From Corydoras sp. C115 (lineage: Eukaryota > Chordata > Actinopteri > Siluriformes > Callichthyidae), in the NCBI GenBank assembly GCA_019802505.1, contig JAFMOC010000442.1:52501-116500 (forward strand): a DNA stretch of 64,000 bases, given 5' to 3'. Shown one piece after another: positions 36,227 through 46,969 of the stretch (positions are counted from its first letter, which is position 1; each line of letters starts with the position of its first letter). The position numbers and the translations under genes were made by a program. The notes beneath the pieces were generated by a model that was not told where the DNA came from, did no database searches, and saw only the letters and a list, made by a program, of their open reading frames with translations.

Positions 36227-37019
36227 CCGCACCCACCCCCTCACCCCCCTCCCCCCCCTCTCCGGGGCCCACCGTGTGTCTCTAACATGCATGGAGTGCA
36301 CCATGTCACGGCATCCCACAGGGAACAGCCATCGGTCCGTCACTTCATTCCCGCCTCTCGATCACATGGCCTCATCCGCCCCGCCCGGCGGGTTTCCGCG
36401 TGCCCGTGCCCGTGCCCGTGTTCATGAGGCGTGGGGCCCATGTCGTTGTGATGTCACGCATCCCCCACCATGCTTCGCCGTCCGCAGACGTCATCGTCGA
36501 CCGGGGCTAACCAGAGACGGCGCTTACTCACGGGGAACGTTTAGAGAACATGCAAATGACCAGACGTTTTATATCGTACGGCTAAACAGCAAAGTGGAAA
36601 CTGTCCCTTCCTCTGCATCCTCTCATTTTGCCCCCCCCACCCCACCCCCTTGCCCCGCTCCCCCCCCCGCCCCCCCTCCTCACGCCATTATTTGTCCATT
36701 ATTAAAACAGCTGGAACGTTCCACTTTCTTTTACAGTGCGCTTTCAGACGCGGTTCCCTCGGAGAACGTGATTGATGTCGTGGTTCTTAACCAGTTTATT
36801 AACGACTAAGAGCGGCTCTTGAGGCGCCGCGGATTAATCGCGGGCCTATCCCGGCATTAGTCAGCTTTCGACGCCTGCCGTCGGTCGGGTGGATTCAGTT
36901 ATTCGTTTCCGTCGGACGTGTGATGGTTCGATCCAGGTTCCCATGTTCTCCCCCATACGTTCTCCGGTTCCCTCCCACCGGAGATGTGGAATGCTGTCGG
37001 TGCGATAACCACGCGGCAC
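36066..37019. other. C-rich then unique intron sequence
   Basis: C homopolymers at 36144-36158 and 36194-36223. The longest open frame (36063-36809) is Pro-rich composition driven and has no recognisable domain. Confidence 0.6.
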
Positions 37020-38560
37020 TTCCATGCTCCATGTTCTTCTCCGGTTTCCACCAACATTAATAAAAAAAATAAAAAAAACATTGATTCAAGGTGAATTGGC
37101 TGCTCTAAATTGCCCCTGGGGGGGCACGGTGGCGTTGGGGTTTGCATGTCAGCCTCTCGGCGCTGGGGATCCAGGTACAGATCCCACAGATCCCACTCCA
37201 GTTTCCTCCCACATTAAAAAAAAAACATTGGTTCAAGGTGAAGTGACAGCTCTAAATTGCCCCTGGGGGGAGTATGGTGGCATTGGGGTTTGCACGTCAG
37301 TGCAAAGCCAAGTTCGGATTCCGATCTGGGTGGAGTTTCCATGTTTCATGTTCTTCTCCGGTTTCCTCCCACATTAAAAAAAACATTGATTCAAGGTGAA
37401 TTGGCTGCTCCAAGTTGCCCCTGGGGGGAGCATGGTGGCGTTGGGTTTTGCACGTCAGCCTCTCGGCGCTGGGGATCCAGGTTCGGATCCCGATCTGGGT
37501 GGAGTTTCCATGTTCTCCCCATGTCCACCCTCATCTCCAGGTTCTCCTGTTTCCTCTCACAGTCCAAAAACATGGATTTAAGGTATATTGGCTGCTCTAA
37601 ATTGCCCCTGGGGGGGCATGGTTTGCACGTCAGCCTCTCAGCGCTGGTGATCCAAGTTTGGATCCCGAACTGGGTGGAGTTTCCATGTTCCATGTTCTTC
37701 TCTGGTTTCCACCCACATTAAAAAAAAAAAGATTAAAGGTGAATTGGTTGCTCCAAGTTGCCCCTGGGGGGAGCATGGTGGCGTTGGGGTTAGCATGTCA
37801 GCCTCTCAGCGCTGGCGATCCAAGTTTGGATCCCGATCTGGGTGGAGTTTCCCCCGTGTTCTCCCCGTGTTCACCCTCATCTCCAGGTTCTCCAGTTTCC
37901 TCTCACAATCCAAAAACATGGATTTAAGGTTAATTGGCTGCTCTAAATTGCCCCGGGGGGGCATGGTTTGCACGTCAGCCTCTCAGTGCTGGCGATCCAA
38001 GTTTGGATCCCGAACTGGGTGGAGTTTCCATGTTCCATGTTCTTCTCTGGTTTCCACCCACATTAAAAAAAAAAAAAGATTAAAGGTGAATTGGTTGCTC
38101 CAAGTTGCCCCTGGGGGGAGCATGGTGGCGTTGGGGTTAGCATGTCAGCCTCTCGGCACTGGGGATCCAGGTTCGGATCCAGGTCCAGCCCCATCTCCAG
38201 GTTCTCCGGTTTCCTCTCACAGTCCAAAAACATGGATTTAAGGTTAATTTACTGCTCTTAATTGCCCCTGGGTGTGCATGGTTTGCACGTCAGCCTCTCG
38301 GCGCTGGGGATCCAGGTTCAGATCCCGATCTGGGTGGAGTTTCCATGTTCTCCCCGTGTCCACCCCCATCTCCAGGTTCTCCGGTTTCCTCTCACAGTCC
38401 AAAAAGATGGATTCAAGGTAAATGGACAGCTCTAAATTGCCCCTATATAGTGTGTGTGTGTAAGTAAGCATGTGATGGATTGGCATCCTGTCCTGGGTGT
38501 ATCTGCCCATGTTCTTAGGTTCTCCCCTGGATAGGCATGGGGAACCCCCCAAATAAATGT
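37020..38560 (+). repeat. V-SINE-derived tandem array (+), about 340-bp dimer
   Basis: Units carry GCATGGTGGCGTTGGGGTT, CAGCCTCTCGGCGCTGGGGA, GATCCCGATCTGGGTGGAGT, TTCTCCGGTTTCCTCCCACA and GATTTAAGGT.AATTGGCTG. GCATGGTGGCGTTGGG recurs near 37430, 37770 and 38119. The last unit ends in a SINE-like ATAGTGTGTGTGTGTAAGTA and GATAGGCATGGGGAACC. Confidence 0.85.
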
Positions 38561-38786
38561 TTGCGTTGCTTGATTCGTTAATAAATCCCGACGCTGGTTG
38601 AGAACCACTTCTTAATCGTTTGAATTCAGAACCATTGGACAGAACCCATTGGATTCAGAACCCTGACGGTTCCACGGGTTCTAACGCTGTAAAAGACTGT
38701 GTGATGTCATCGATGCAGCTCCATGTCGCGTTCTGGTGTTGGACCCCCGGAGGCCGGCCGTCACCTCTCCATCTTCTCTCTTCCAG

Positions 38787-39046
38787 ACGAGACGCAGACG
38801 GTGGCCAGCGACACCAGCAGCCTGGTGCAGTCCCACAGCCACGCCCACTCCACCCACTCCACCCACTCCACCCACACCACCCACACCACCCACTCCACCC
38901 ACACCCACTCGCTCCGCAAGCGCGAGGCCCCGGACGTCCCCTATCAGCTGGGGCAACTGCACCCGGCCATCCGCGTGGCCGACCTGCTGGAGCACGTCAC
39001 CCAGATGAAGTGCGCCGAGGGCTACGGCTTCAAAGAGGAGTACGAG
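38787..39046 (+). CDS. ptprm: ptprm exon (260 nt): juxtamembrane with His-rich expansion, start of D1
   Basis: The acceptor is CTCTCTTCCAG and the donor is GAG|GTGAGA. With the carried G it reads DETQTVASDTSSLVQSHSHA, then a run of (S/T)TH triplets, then LRKREAPDVPYQLGQ, HPAIRVADLLEHVTQMKC and AEGYGFKEEYE. It ends on a full codon (phase 0). The conserved parts match PTPRM: DETHTMASDTSSLVQSH, KKRE.ADVPYQ.GQ, and HPAIRVADLL.H.TQMKC. The mammalian form goes from QSH directly to TYKKRE. Here about 24 extra residues rich in His, Thr and Ser lie between them, encoded by 9-nt units. HPAIRVADLL...GFKEEYE is the N-terminal lead-in of catalytic domain D1. An 11-bp minisatellite begins 17 nt after the donor. 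Confidence 0.95.
38831..38911 (+). repeat. in-exon 9-bp minisatellite coding a His-Thr-Ser tract
   Basis: A coding tandem repeat of units TCCACCCAC and ACCACCCAC inside the ptprm exon. It gives 27 residues built mostly of S-T-H and T-T-H triplets with 11 His residues. The nine-base period preserves frame, so copy-number changes would only lengthen or shorten the tract. Confidence 0.9.
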
Positions 39047-39063
39047 GTGAGACCCCCATTCAC

Positions 39064-40336
39064 CCACCAACGTTCCTCTGACGTTCCTCTGACGTTCCAT
39101 TGATGTTCCTCTGACGTTCCTTTGACGTTCCACTCGCATTCCTCTGACGTTCCTCTGACGTTCCACTGACGTTCCACTCGCATTCCTCTGATGTTCCTCT
39201 GACATTCCTCTGACGTTCCACTGACGTTCCACACGCATTCCTCTGACGTTCCACTCGCATTCCTCTGACGTTCCTCTGACGTTCCACTCGCATTCCTCTG
39301 ATGTTCCTCTGACGTTCCTCTGATGTTCCTCTGACGTTCCTCTCAAGTTCCTCTCACGTTTCTCACACGTTCCTCTGATGTTCCTCTGACGTTCCTCTGA
39401 CGTTCCTCTGACGTTTCTCTCACGTTCCTCTGACGTTCCTCTGATGTTCCTCTAACGTTCTTCTGACGTTCCTCTGACGTTTCTCTCACGTTCCTCTGAC
39501 GTTCCTCTCACGTTCCTCTGACGTTTCTCTCACATTCCTCTGACGTTCCTCTGACGTTCCACTCGCATTCCTCTGACGTTCCACTCGCATTCCTCTGACG
39601 TTCCACTGACGTTCCACTCGCATTCCTCTGATGTTCCTCTGACGTTCCTCTCAAGTTCCTCTGACGTTCCTCTCAAGTTCCTCTGACGTTCCTCTCACGT
39701 TCCTCTGATGTTCCTCTGACGTTCCTCTGACGTTTCTCTCACATTCCTCTGACGTTCCTCTGAGGTTCCTCTGACGTTCTTCTGACGTTCCTCTGACGTT
39801 TCTCTCACGTTCCTCTGACGTTCCTCTGACGTTCCTCTCACGTTCCTCTGACGTTCCTCTCACGTTCCTCTGACGTTTCTCTCACATTCCTCTGACGTTC
39901 CTCTGACGTTCCTCTGACATTCCACTCATGTTCCTCTGACGTTCCTCTGACATTCCTCTCACATTCCTCTGACGTTCCTCTCATGTTCCTCTCACGTTCC
40001 TCTGACGTTCCACTCACGTTCCTCTCACGTTCCTCTGATGTTCCTCTGACGATCCTCTGACGTTCTTCTGAAGTTCCTCTGATGTTTCTCTGACGTTCCT
40101 CTGATGTTCCTCTGATGTTCCTCTGACGTTCCTCTCACTTTCCTCTGACGTTCCTTTGACATTTCTCTCACGTTCCTCTGACGTTCCTTTGACGTTCCTT
40201 TGACGTTCCTCTGACGTTCCTCTGACGTTCCACTCACGTTCCTCTGACGTTCCTCCGACATTCCTCTCACGTTCCTCTGACGTTCCTCTGACGTTTCTCT
40301 CACGTTCCTCTGACGTTCCTCCGACGTTCTGTCTCG
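39064..40336. repeat. 11-bp minisatellite, GACGTTCCTCT unit
   Basis: About 1.27 kb and roughly 115 copies of GACGTTCCTCT with variants (GATG, CACG, CCACTCGC). It begins 17 nt after the ptprm exon donor and runs until a SINE. Minus-strand frames of RNVRGTSEE type are translations of it. Confidence 0.95.
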
Positions 40337-40347
40337 TTTTGTTGTAG

Positions 40348-40622
40348 TTTCCATTTTCTCCCCGTGTCCGCATGGGTTTCCTCCGGGTTCTCCGGTTTCC
40401 TCCCACAGTCCAAAAACATGGATCAAGTCAATTGAGTTCTTCAAATTGCCCCATATAGAGTTTGTCTGTGTGTGTGCGTGTGTGCCCAGCAATAGATTGC
40501 CCCCGCTGTCCTGGGTGTATCTGCCCAGCGCCCGAAACGTTCTCCCCTGGATGGGCATGGGGAACCCCCCCCCCCCCGCGACCCTAATAGAGGATAAAGC
40601 AGAAGATAATGGATGGATGGAT
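40348..40622 (+). mobile_element. V-SINE core and tail (+)
   Basis: Headless copy starting TTTCCATTTTCTCCCCGTG, with a C run and the tail AAAGCAGAAGATAATGGATGG. A (TG)n tract follows to about 40731. Confidence 0.85.
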
Positions 40623-40688
40623 ATATATGTGTGTGTCTGTATGTGTCTGTGCATATATGTACTGTATATATGTGTATTTGTGTATTTG

Positions 40689-40731
<43 letters not shown>

Positions 40732-40892
40732 ACAGACGAGTCTGCCAGTGCCACCTTCACATTGGGTTCTCTTGGGAGAACCATGTTCCTCAGCTCTGGC
40801 TAACAGGACACAGCTTTAATGAGCGAGCAGGTTCTCAGTGCAGAGCCGGCTGTCATGAGTCTGTTTAACGATAACGAGGCGTCTCACTGACG

Positions 40893-41762
40893 ACTGACAA
40901 CACACAACACACAACACACAACACACAACACACAACTTACAACACACAACACACAACTCACAATACACAACTCACAACTCACAATACACAACTCACAACA
41001 CACAACACACAACTCACAATACACAACTCACAACACACAACACACAACTCACAACTCACAACACACAACTCACAACACACAACACACAACTCACAACACA
41101 CAACTAACAACACACAACACACAACACACAACTCACAACTCACAACACACAACTCACAACTCACAACACACAACTCACAACACACAACTCACAACACACA
41201 ACTCACAACACACAACACACAACTCACAACACACAACACGCAACACACAACACGCAACTTACAACACACAACACACAACTCACAACACACAACTCACAAC
41301 ACACAACTCACAACACCCAACTCACAACACACAACTCACAACACACAACTCACAACACACAACTCACAACACACAACTAACAACACACAACTCACAACAC
41401 ACAACTCACAACACACAACTAACAACACACAACTTACAACACACAACACACAACTCACAACTCACAACACACAACACACAACTCACAACTCACAACACAC
41501 AACTCACAACACACAACTCACAACACACAACTCACAACACACAACACACAACTCACAACACACAACTCACAACACACAACTCACAACTCACAACACACAA
41601 CACACAACTCACAACACACAACACACAATACACAACACACAACACACAGCTCACAACTCACAACACACAACACACAACTCACAACACACAACTCACAACA
41701 CACAACTCACAACTCACAACTCACAACACACAACACACAACTCACAACTCACAACTCACAAC
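40893..41762. repeat. 7-bp minisatellite, ACACAAC/CTCACAA units
   Basis: About 870 bp of CACACAA and CTCACAA heptamers with rare TTACAA or CTAACAA variants. Confidence 0.95.
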
Positions 41763-42360
41763 CACCGATATGGATTTAGAGACACACAACTTTTTAATCC
41801 ATGTAGGTATTGGGTTCAAGGTGAATTGACTGCTCTAATTTGCCCCACTTAAATTGCCCCTATACAGCAGGTGTCTGTATGTGTAAGTTTGTACCCAGTG
41901 ATAGATTGGCGTCCTGTCCTGGGTGTCCGTGTGGGTTTTCTCCGGATTCTCCGGTTTCCTCCCACAGTCCAAAAAACATGGATTTAAGGTGAATTGGCTG
42001 CTCTAAATTGCCCCCATCCAAATGACCCCTGTATAGTATAGTGTGTGTATGTCTGAGTTAGTGAACAGAAAGGCTGGATGGGCGTGGGTGGTTGGGTGGA
42101 GTTCCATGTTCTCCCCGTGTCCGTGTGGGTTTCCTCCGGGTTCTCCGCTTTCCTCCCACAGTCCAAAAAACATGGATCAAGGTCAATTGAGTTCTCCAAA
42201 TTGCCCCATATAGAGTGTGTGTGTCCGAGTGAGTGAGTGTGTGTCCAGTGATAGATTGGCGCCCTGTTCATAGGTGTATCTGCCCAGCGCCCGAAACGTT
42301 CTCCACTGGATGGGCATGGGGAACCCCCCCCCCCATAAAGCGGATACTGGATGGATGGTT
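41763..42360 (+). mobile_element. V-SINE-derived fragments (+)
   Basis: Two headless pieces. One diverged piece begins near 41816 (TTCAAGGTGAATTGACTG). A younger one spans about 42098-42356 (GAGTTCCATGTTCTCCCCGT to AAAGCGGATACTGGATGGA). Confidence 0.75.
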
Positions 42361-42999
42361 ACTTCTTCCTTCCCGTGTCCTGTCCTTCATCCTCCCGTCA
42401 CCGTCCATTCCTTCAGCGTCCCTTTCAACGGTCAATAATCAGCTCCACTCGGGTGCTAAAGTGTTCTAGACTCACCGCTGTGAGTGTCACCTGTCCGACT
42501 CGGTTCCGTCTGAGAGCCATAATGCATTGAAGAACACACTCCCCTCCCCCCCCGCACACGCTGAGACCACTGCCGACACACTCTACCCCATCGACACATC
42601 TTTATGAAATACACCACCTGCTCTGCTACGGCCGGGGGGGGGGGGGGGGTGTGGGGGGGATGGGGGGATGGGGGGGTGGGGGGGGGTTCTGGTTCTGATA
42701 TGTTCTGTATATCTCCTCACCCTCTTACACCCAGCATGATGAGCGTGTGATGTTGTGGCATTGTGAATATTAAAATCAAATTCGGGGTAAACACTTTGTT
42801 GCCCCAACCCCCACCCCCATTGACTCACACCCTGTCTCTTTCTGACCCCCTCTCTTTACGTTCCCGCTGGATCAGATCAACGAGGTAAGCACACGCTTCC
42901 TTTGGCTTCATTAACTTCATTAATTAATTAATTAATTAACTTACATTTCATTAACTTCAACTAACGTTGACGTATACTGCGGAACCGGTCCGATGTTAG
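42361..42999. other. unique intron hosting the candidate 9-nt exon
   Basis: Mostly unique. G-rich run at about 42631-42687. Pyrimidine-rich sequence at 42830-42862 precedes the candidate microexon. TAATTAAT repeats follow at about 42918-42942. Confidence 0.6.
42876..42884 (+). CDS. ptprm: candidate ptprm 9-nt microexon (Ile-Asn-Glu)
   Basis: ATCAACGAG is bounded by GGATCAG and GTAAGC, giving GAG|GTAAGC, a near-consensus donor. About 30 nt of pyrimidine-rich sequence (TTTCTGACCCCCTCTCTTTA) lies upstream. The flanking exons end and start at phase 0, so the 9 nt would insert I-N-E between GFKEEYE and SFFEGQ without altering frame. The surrounding sequence is outside the recognised repeats. I do not know of a described exon here in mammalian PTPRM. 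It could be a chance pairing of splice-like sites or a recursive-splicing relic. RNA-seq from brain would decide. Confidence 0.5.
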
Positions 43000-43550
43000 G
43001 CCACGCCCCCCATCTGGCTCCATCGTCTATTTCCTCCACTTACCATATAGACGGACTTTGTAGTTCTACAATTCCAGACTGTAGTCCATTGTTGGTTCTG
43101 TTGGTTCTGTGTTGGTTCTGTTGGTTCTCTGTTGGTCAGCAGCATCACAGAACAGGTATCATTTGGGTGGTGGATTGTTTCTTGTCGGTTCTGCAGTGAC
43201 ACTGATGTGGTGAGGGGGGTTCTAGTGACAGCAGTGCTGCTGGAGGTTCATTCCTCCACCTCAGTCACACTGCTGGGATAGGAACTAATGCCCCCACCCA
43301 ATAACCCCTGCTCTGTGGTGGTACTATTGGGGTTCTGACCATTAGAACAGAGTAAAGAGGACGTACACAGTATCATTTGGGTGGTGGATTGTCCATTGTG
43401 CTGCTGTAGTTTCATTTCTCCACCTCAGTGACACACTGCTGGGATAGGAACTAATGCCCCCACCCAATAACCCCTGCTCTGTGGTGGTACCATTGGGGTT
43501 CTGAGCATTAGAACAGAGTAAAGGGGACGTACACAGTATGTACTGTCGAA
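43000..43550. mobile_element. foldback MITE, right end missing
   Basis: Starts GGCCACGCCCCCCATCTGGC, contains the family motifs and one internal duplication, and stops at GTACACAGTATGTACTGTCG where it joins a truncated SINE. Confidence 0.8.
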
Positions 43551-43791
43551 CACTCAGGACAGGGGGCAATCTATCACTGGGCACTCACACACACACATAC
43601 ACACTCTATATGGGGCAATTAGGAGAATTCAATTGACCTTGATCCATGTTTTTTGGACTGTGGGAGGAAACCGGAGAACCCGGAGGAAACCCACGCGGAC
43701 ACGGGGAGAACGTGGAAACTCCACCCAGATTGGGATTCGAACTGGGAATCCCTAGTGCTGAGAGGAGAACATGCTAAACCACTAAGCCACT
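43551..43791 (-). mobile_element. V-SINE (-), tail-truncated
   Basis: Begins inside the element at CACTCAGGACAGGGGGCAAT, fused to the MITE, and ends at the head AAACCACTAAGCCAC. Confidence 0.85.
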
Positions 43792-44028
43792 ATTGTGTTT
43801 ATTATAATTGTGTACAAGTAATTAGTGATTAGTGATTATTTAAATAAACCCTAATGTCTGGACCAATCACCATCCACCCTCGCCTTTTTAAGGAGGAGCT
43901 TAATGCCCCCTCATACCGCCTGTGTCTTGTGCATGCCGTGTGAACACACAGTTCTAAGGACTATAAATGAAAGTTCTCCCTTTAGAACTCACCTCATGGT
44001 AACGGTACACATCCTGGTACTCATTATG
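43792..44028. other. unique intron sequence
   Basis: No recognised element. It leads into the (TC)n tract. Confidence 0.5.
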
Positions 44029-44448
<420 letters not shown>

Positions 44449-44456
44449 TCATTTAG

Positions 44457-44544
44457 AGTTTTTTCGAGGGGCAGTCCGCACCGTGGGACTCGGCCAAGAA
44501 AGACGAGAACCGAATGAAGAATCGCTATGGAAACATCATCGCAT
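44457..44544 (+). CDS. ptprm: ptprm exon (88 nt), D1 with pTyr-loop start
   Basis: The acceptor is CATTTAG and the donor is GCAT|GTGTGT, which is weak. It reads SFFEGQSAPWDSAKKDENRM then KNRYGNIIA, plus the first base of a Tyr codon. This agrees with PTPRM at essentially every position I remember, including the 88-nt length. KNRYGNII is conserved PTP motif 1, and its Tyr belongs to the phosphotyrosine-recognition loop. The 3' splice site is preceded by about 420 bp of almost pure (TC)n. The exon's last 13 bases and its donor are repeated twice downstream in the intron, at 44843 and 45218. Confidence 0.96.
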
Positions 44545-44577
44545 GTGTGTATTAATCATGTTCTCCAGGCACAATAA

Positions 44578-44624
<47 letters not shown>

Positions 44625-44917
44625 GTGAACATGTTACTGAAGGAGGACGGACCTCGCTGATCGCTGCCTTTGCTGCCAAATGCGATCTGGGATTCAAGGT
44701 GAATTGGCTACTCTCAATTTTCCCTATCTTAATTGCCCCTACATAGAATATGTGTGCCTGTGTGAGTGTGTGTGTGTGTGTGTGTGTGAGTGTGTGTGTG
44801 TGTGTTCCATGCTGGATAGTCGCCCTGTTCTGGGTGTATATGAACATCATCGCATGTGTGTATTAATCATGTTCTCCAGGCACGAAAACACACAATGATA
44901 CGCACATATTAGACAGG

Positions 44918-44970
<53 letters not shown>

Positions 44971-45130
44971 GGTGAACATGTTGTTGTTGGGGGGGGGGCG
45001 ACACCTCGCTGATCGCTGCCTTTGATTTGTTCCCAGCCTTAAAATAAAAAAAATGCGATCTGGGATTCAAGGTGAATTGGCTACTCTCAATTTTCCTTTA
45101 TCTTAATTGCCCCTACATAGAATATGTGTG

Positions 45131-45176
<46 letters not shown>

Positions 45177-45292
45177 CCATGCTGGATGGTCGCCCTGTTC
45201 TGGGTGTACTGTATATGAACATCATCGCATGTGTGTATTAATCATGTTCTCCAGGCACGAGAACACACAATGATACACACATATTAGACAGG

Positions 45293-45338
<46 letters not shown>

Positions 45339-45473
45339 GTGAACATGTTACTGAAGGAGGACAGACCTCGCTGATCGCTGCCTTTGCTGCCAAATGCGAT
45401 CTGGGATTCAAGGTGAATTGGCTACTCTCAATTTTCCCTATCTTAATTGCCCCTATATAGAATATGTGTGCCT

Positions 45474-45510
<37 letters not shown>

Positions 45511-45545
45511 CCATGCTGGATGGTCGCCCTGTTCTGGGTGTATAT
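44532..45545 (+). repeat. three tandem copies containing a ptprm exon end and donor
   Basis: Copies start AACATCATCGCATGTGTGTA at 44532, 44843 and 45218. Each includes a (CA)n run, CGGGTGAACATGTTACTGAA-like sequence (altered in copy 2), a SINE-derived GATTCAAGGTGAATTGGCTA, a (TG)n run and CGCCCTGTTCTGGGTGTA. Only the first copy is attached to the real exon; the other two carry the last 13 exonic bases and the donor as decoys. Confidence 0.9.
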
Positions 45546-45547
45546 GG

Positions 45548-45601
<54 letters not shown>

Positions 45602-45621
45602 TCAGTAACAACATGTTCACC

Positions 45622-45680
<59 letters not shown>
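45546..45680. repeat. (CA)n and (TG)n inverted pair
   Basis: (CA)n at about 45549-45599 and (TG)n at about 45625-45678, separated by CAGTAACAACATGTTCACCC. Together they could form a long hairpin. Confidence 0.9.
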
Positions 45681-45689
45681 ATCCACCCA

Positions 45690-45762
45690 GATGGGGATTG
45701 GAACCGGGAATCCCCAGCGCTGAGAGGAGAACATGCCAAACCACTGAGCCACCGTGCCGCCC
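45690..45762 (-). mobile_element. V-SINE head fragment (-)
   Basis: Only the tRNA-like head remains (GGATTGGAACCGGGAATCCC to GCCACCGTGCCGCCC). Confidence 0.8.
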
Positions 45763-45798
45763 CGAGACAGATTTACTGACGACAAATTTTCATAACTG

Positions 45799-46172
45799 GG
45801 CGGCACGGTGGCTTAGTGGTTTAGCACGTTCTCCTCTCAGCGCTAGGGATTCCCGGTTCGAATCCCCATCTGGGTAGAGTTTCCATGTTCTCCCCGTGTC
45901 CACATGGGTTTCCTCCGGGTTCTCCGCTTTCCTCCCACAGTCCAAAAACATGGATCAAGTCAATTGAATTCTCAAAAATTGCCCCATATAGAGAGTGTCT
46001 GTGTGAGTGAGGGAGTGTGTGCCCAGCGATGGATTGCCCCCCTGTCCTGGGTGTATCTGTCCAACGCCCGAGACGTTCTCCCCTGGATGGGCATGGGGAA
46101 CCCCCCCCCCCCCTCCCCACGACCCTAATATAGGACAAAGCAGAAGATAATGAATGAATGAATGAATTAATT
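45799..46172 (+). mobile_element. V-SINE, full length (+)
   Basis: Starts GGCGGCACGGTGGCTTAGTGG and ends GACAAAGCAGAAGATAATG with (AATG)n. Confidence 0.9.
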
Positions 46173-46540
46173 AATTTTTCAGAACCCGCAGAAGTAAAGT
46201 TGGACTTTAATGCCACCTGGACGTTAAAATTAGAACTAATTAACGAGCTTTCGGCGGAAGCAGCATGGAGAGTGAGCGCGTGTGTGAGTGAACGAGCGTG
46301 GAACGTGCCGAAGACGTTTCCTTTGTGTGATGTTGCATGTGTTCATGATTTAATAAGGTTAATATGGGTTACGCACACAAAGGCGGGTCATTATTCCTGC
46401 AGCCTCGTCAGCCCGCTGATAATTATGACCTTCTCTCCGTGTCTCTGCTGTCCGACCGGCCGATGTACCGTAAGGTTTTTTGTTTTTTTTTGTTTGTTTT
46501 TTGTTTTTTTTTTATAATCTGGTTGTGTGTTTGTCTCTAG
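46173..46540. other. unique intron before ptprm exon
   Basis: Unique sequence. A T-rich tract at 46476-46514 serves the exon at 46541. Confidence 0.6.
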
Positions 46541-46617
46541 ATGATCACTCCCGTGTGCGTCTGCAGAGCCTGGAGGGCGAACAGAACTCCGATTACATTA
46601 ATGCTAATTACGTTGAT
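46541..46617 (+). CDS. ptprm: ptprm exon (77 nt), D1 pTyr-loop and core strand
   Basis: The acceptor is TTTGTCTCTAG after a T-rich tract, and the donor is GAT|GTGAGT. With the carried T it reads YDHSRVRLQSLEGEQ then NSDYINANYVD and ends at phase 0. DHSRVRL and SDYINANY are classical PTP motifs: the phosphotyrosine loop and the first core beta strand of D1. The mammalian equivalent is YDHSRVRLQTIEGD, then NSDYINGNYID. From memory, PTPRK can insert six residues (IWLYRD) at the following junction. I looked for such an exon before 55018 and did not see one. Confidence 0.96.
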
Positions 46618-46660
46618 GTGAGTACAGAGAGCAGCCAGCACCTCCATGCAAAGGTCACAG

Positions 46661-46679
46661 CGCGTACACACACACACAC

Positions 46680-46722
<43 letters not shown>

Positions 46723-46891
46723 CTATAAACAACCTACTAAACAAAGAGAGAACATGGTGCGTGGACACAATGGCATCTGCACATTCAGCAGATGGCAAAC
46801 TGTTGCCCACAAGAACGGGTGGAGAACACGGGAGGATACAAGCACCGTGGCACATTCGGCAACACCCCCCCCCCCCACCACCACCTTAACA

Positions 46892-46925
<34 letters not shown>

Positions 46926-46955
46926 ACACACACACACACGTACACGTACACATGT
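46661..46955. repeat. (CA)n tracts and unique intron sequence
   Basis: (CA)n at about 46665-46718 and 46896-46952, with unique sequence between. The first lies about 45 nt after a ptprm donor. Confidence 0.85.
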
Positions 46956-46969
46956 ACTGACACAAAACA

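Noticed and set aside
36063..36809. 248-residue Pro-rich open frame
   Set aside because: It is driven by C homopolymers and starts just after the microexon donor; no domain or splice support was found.
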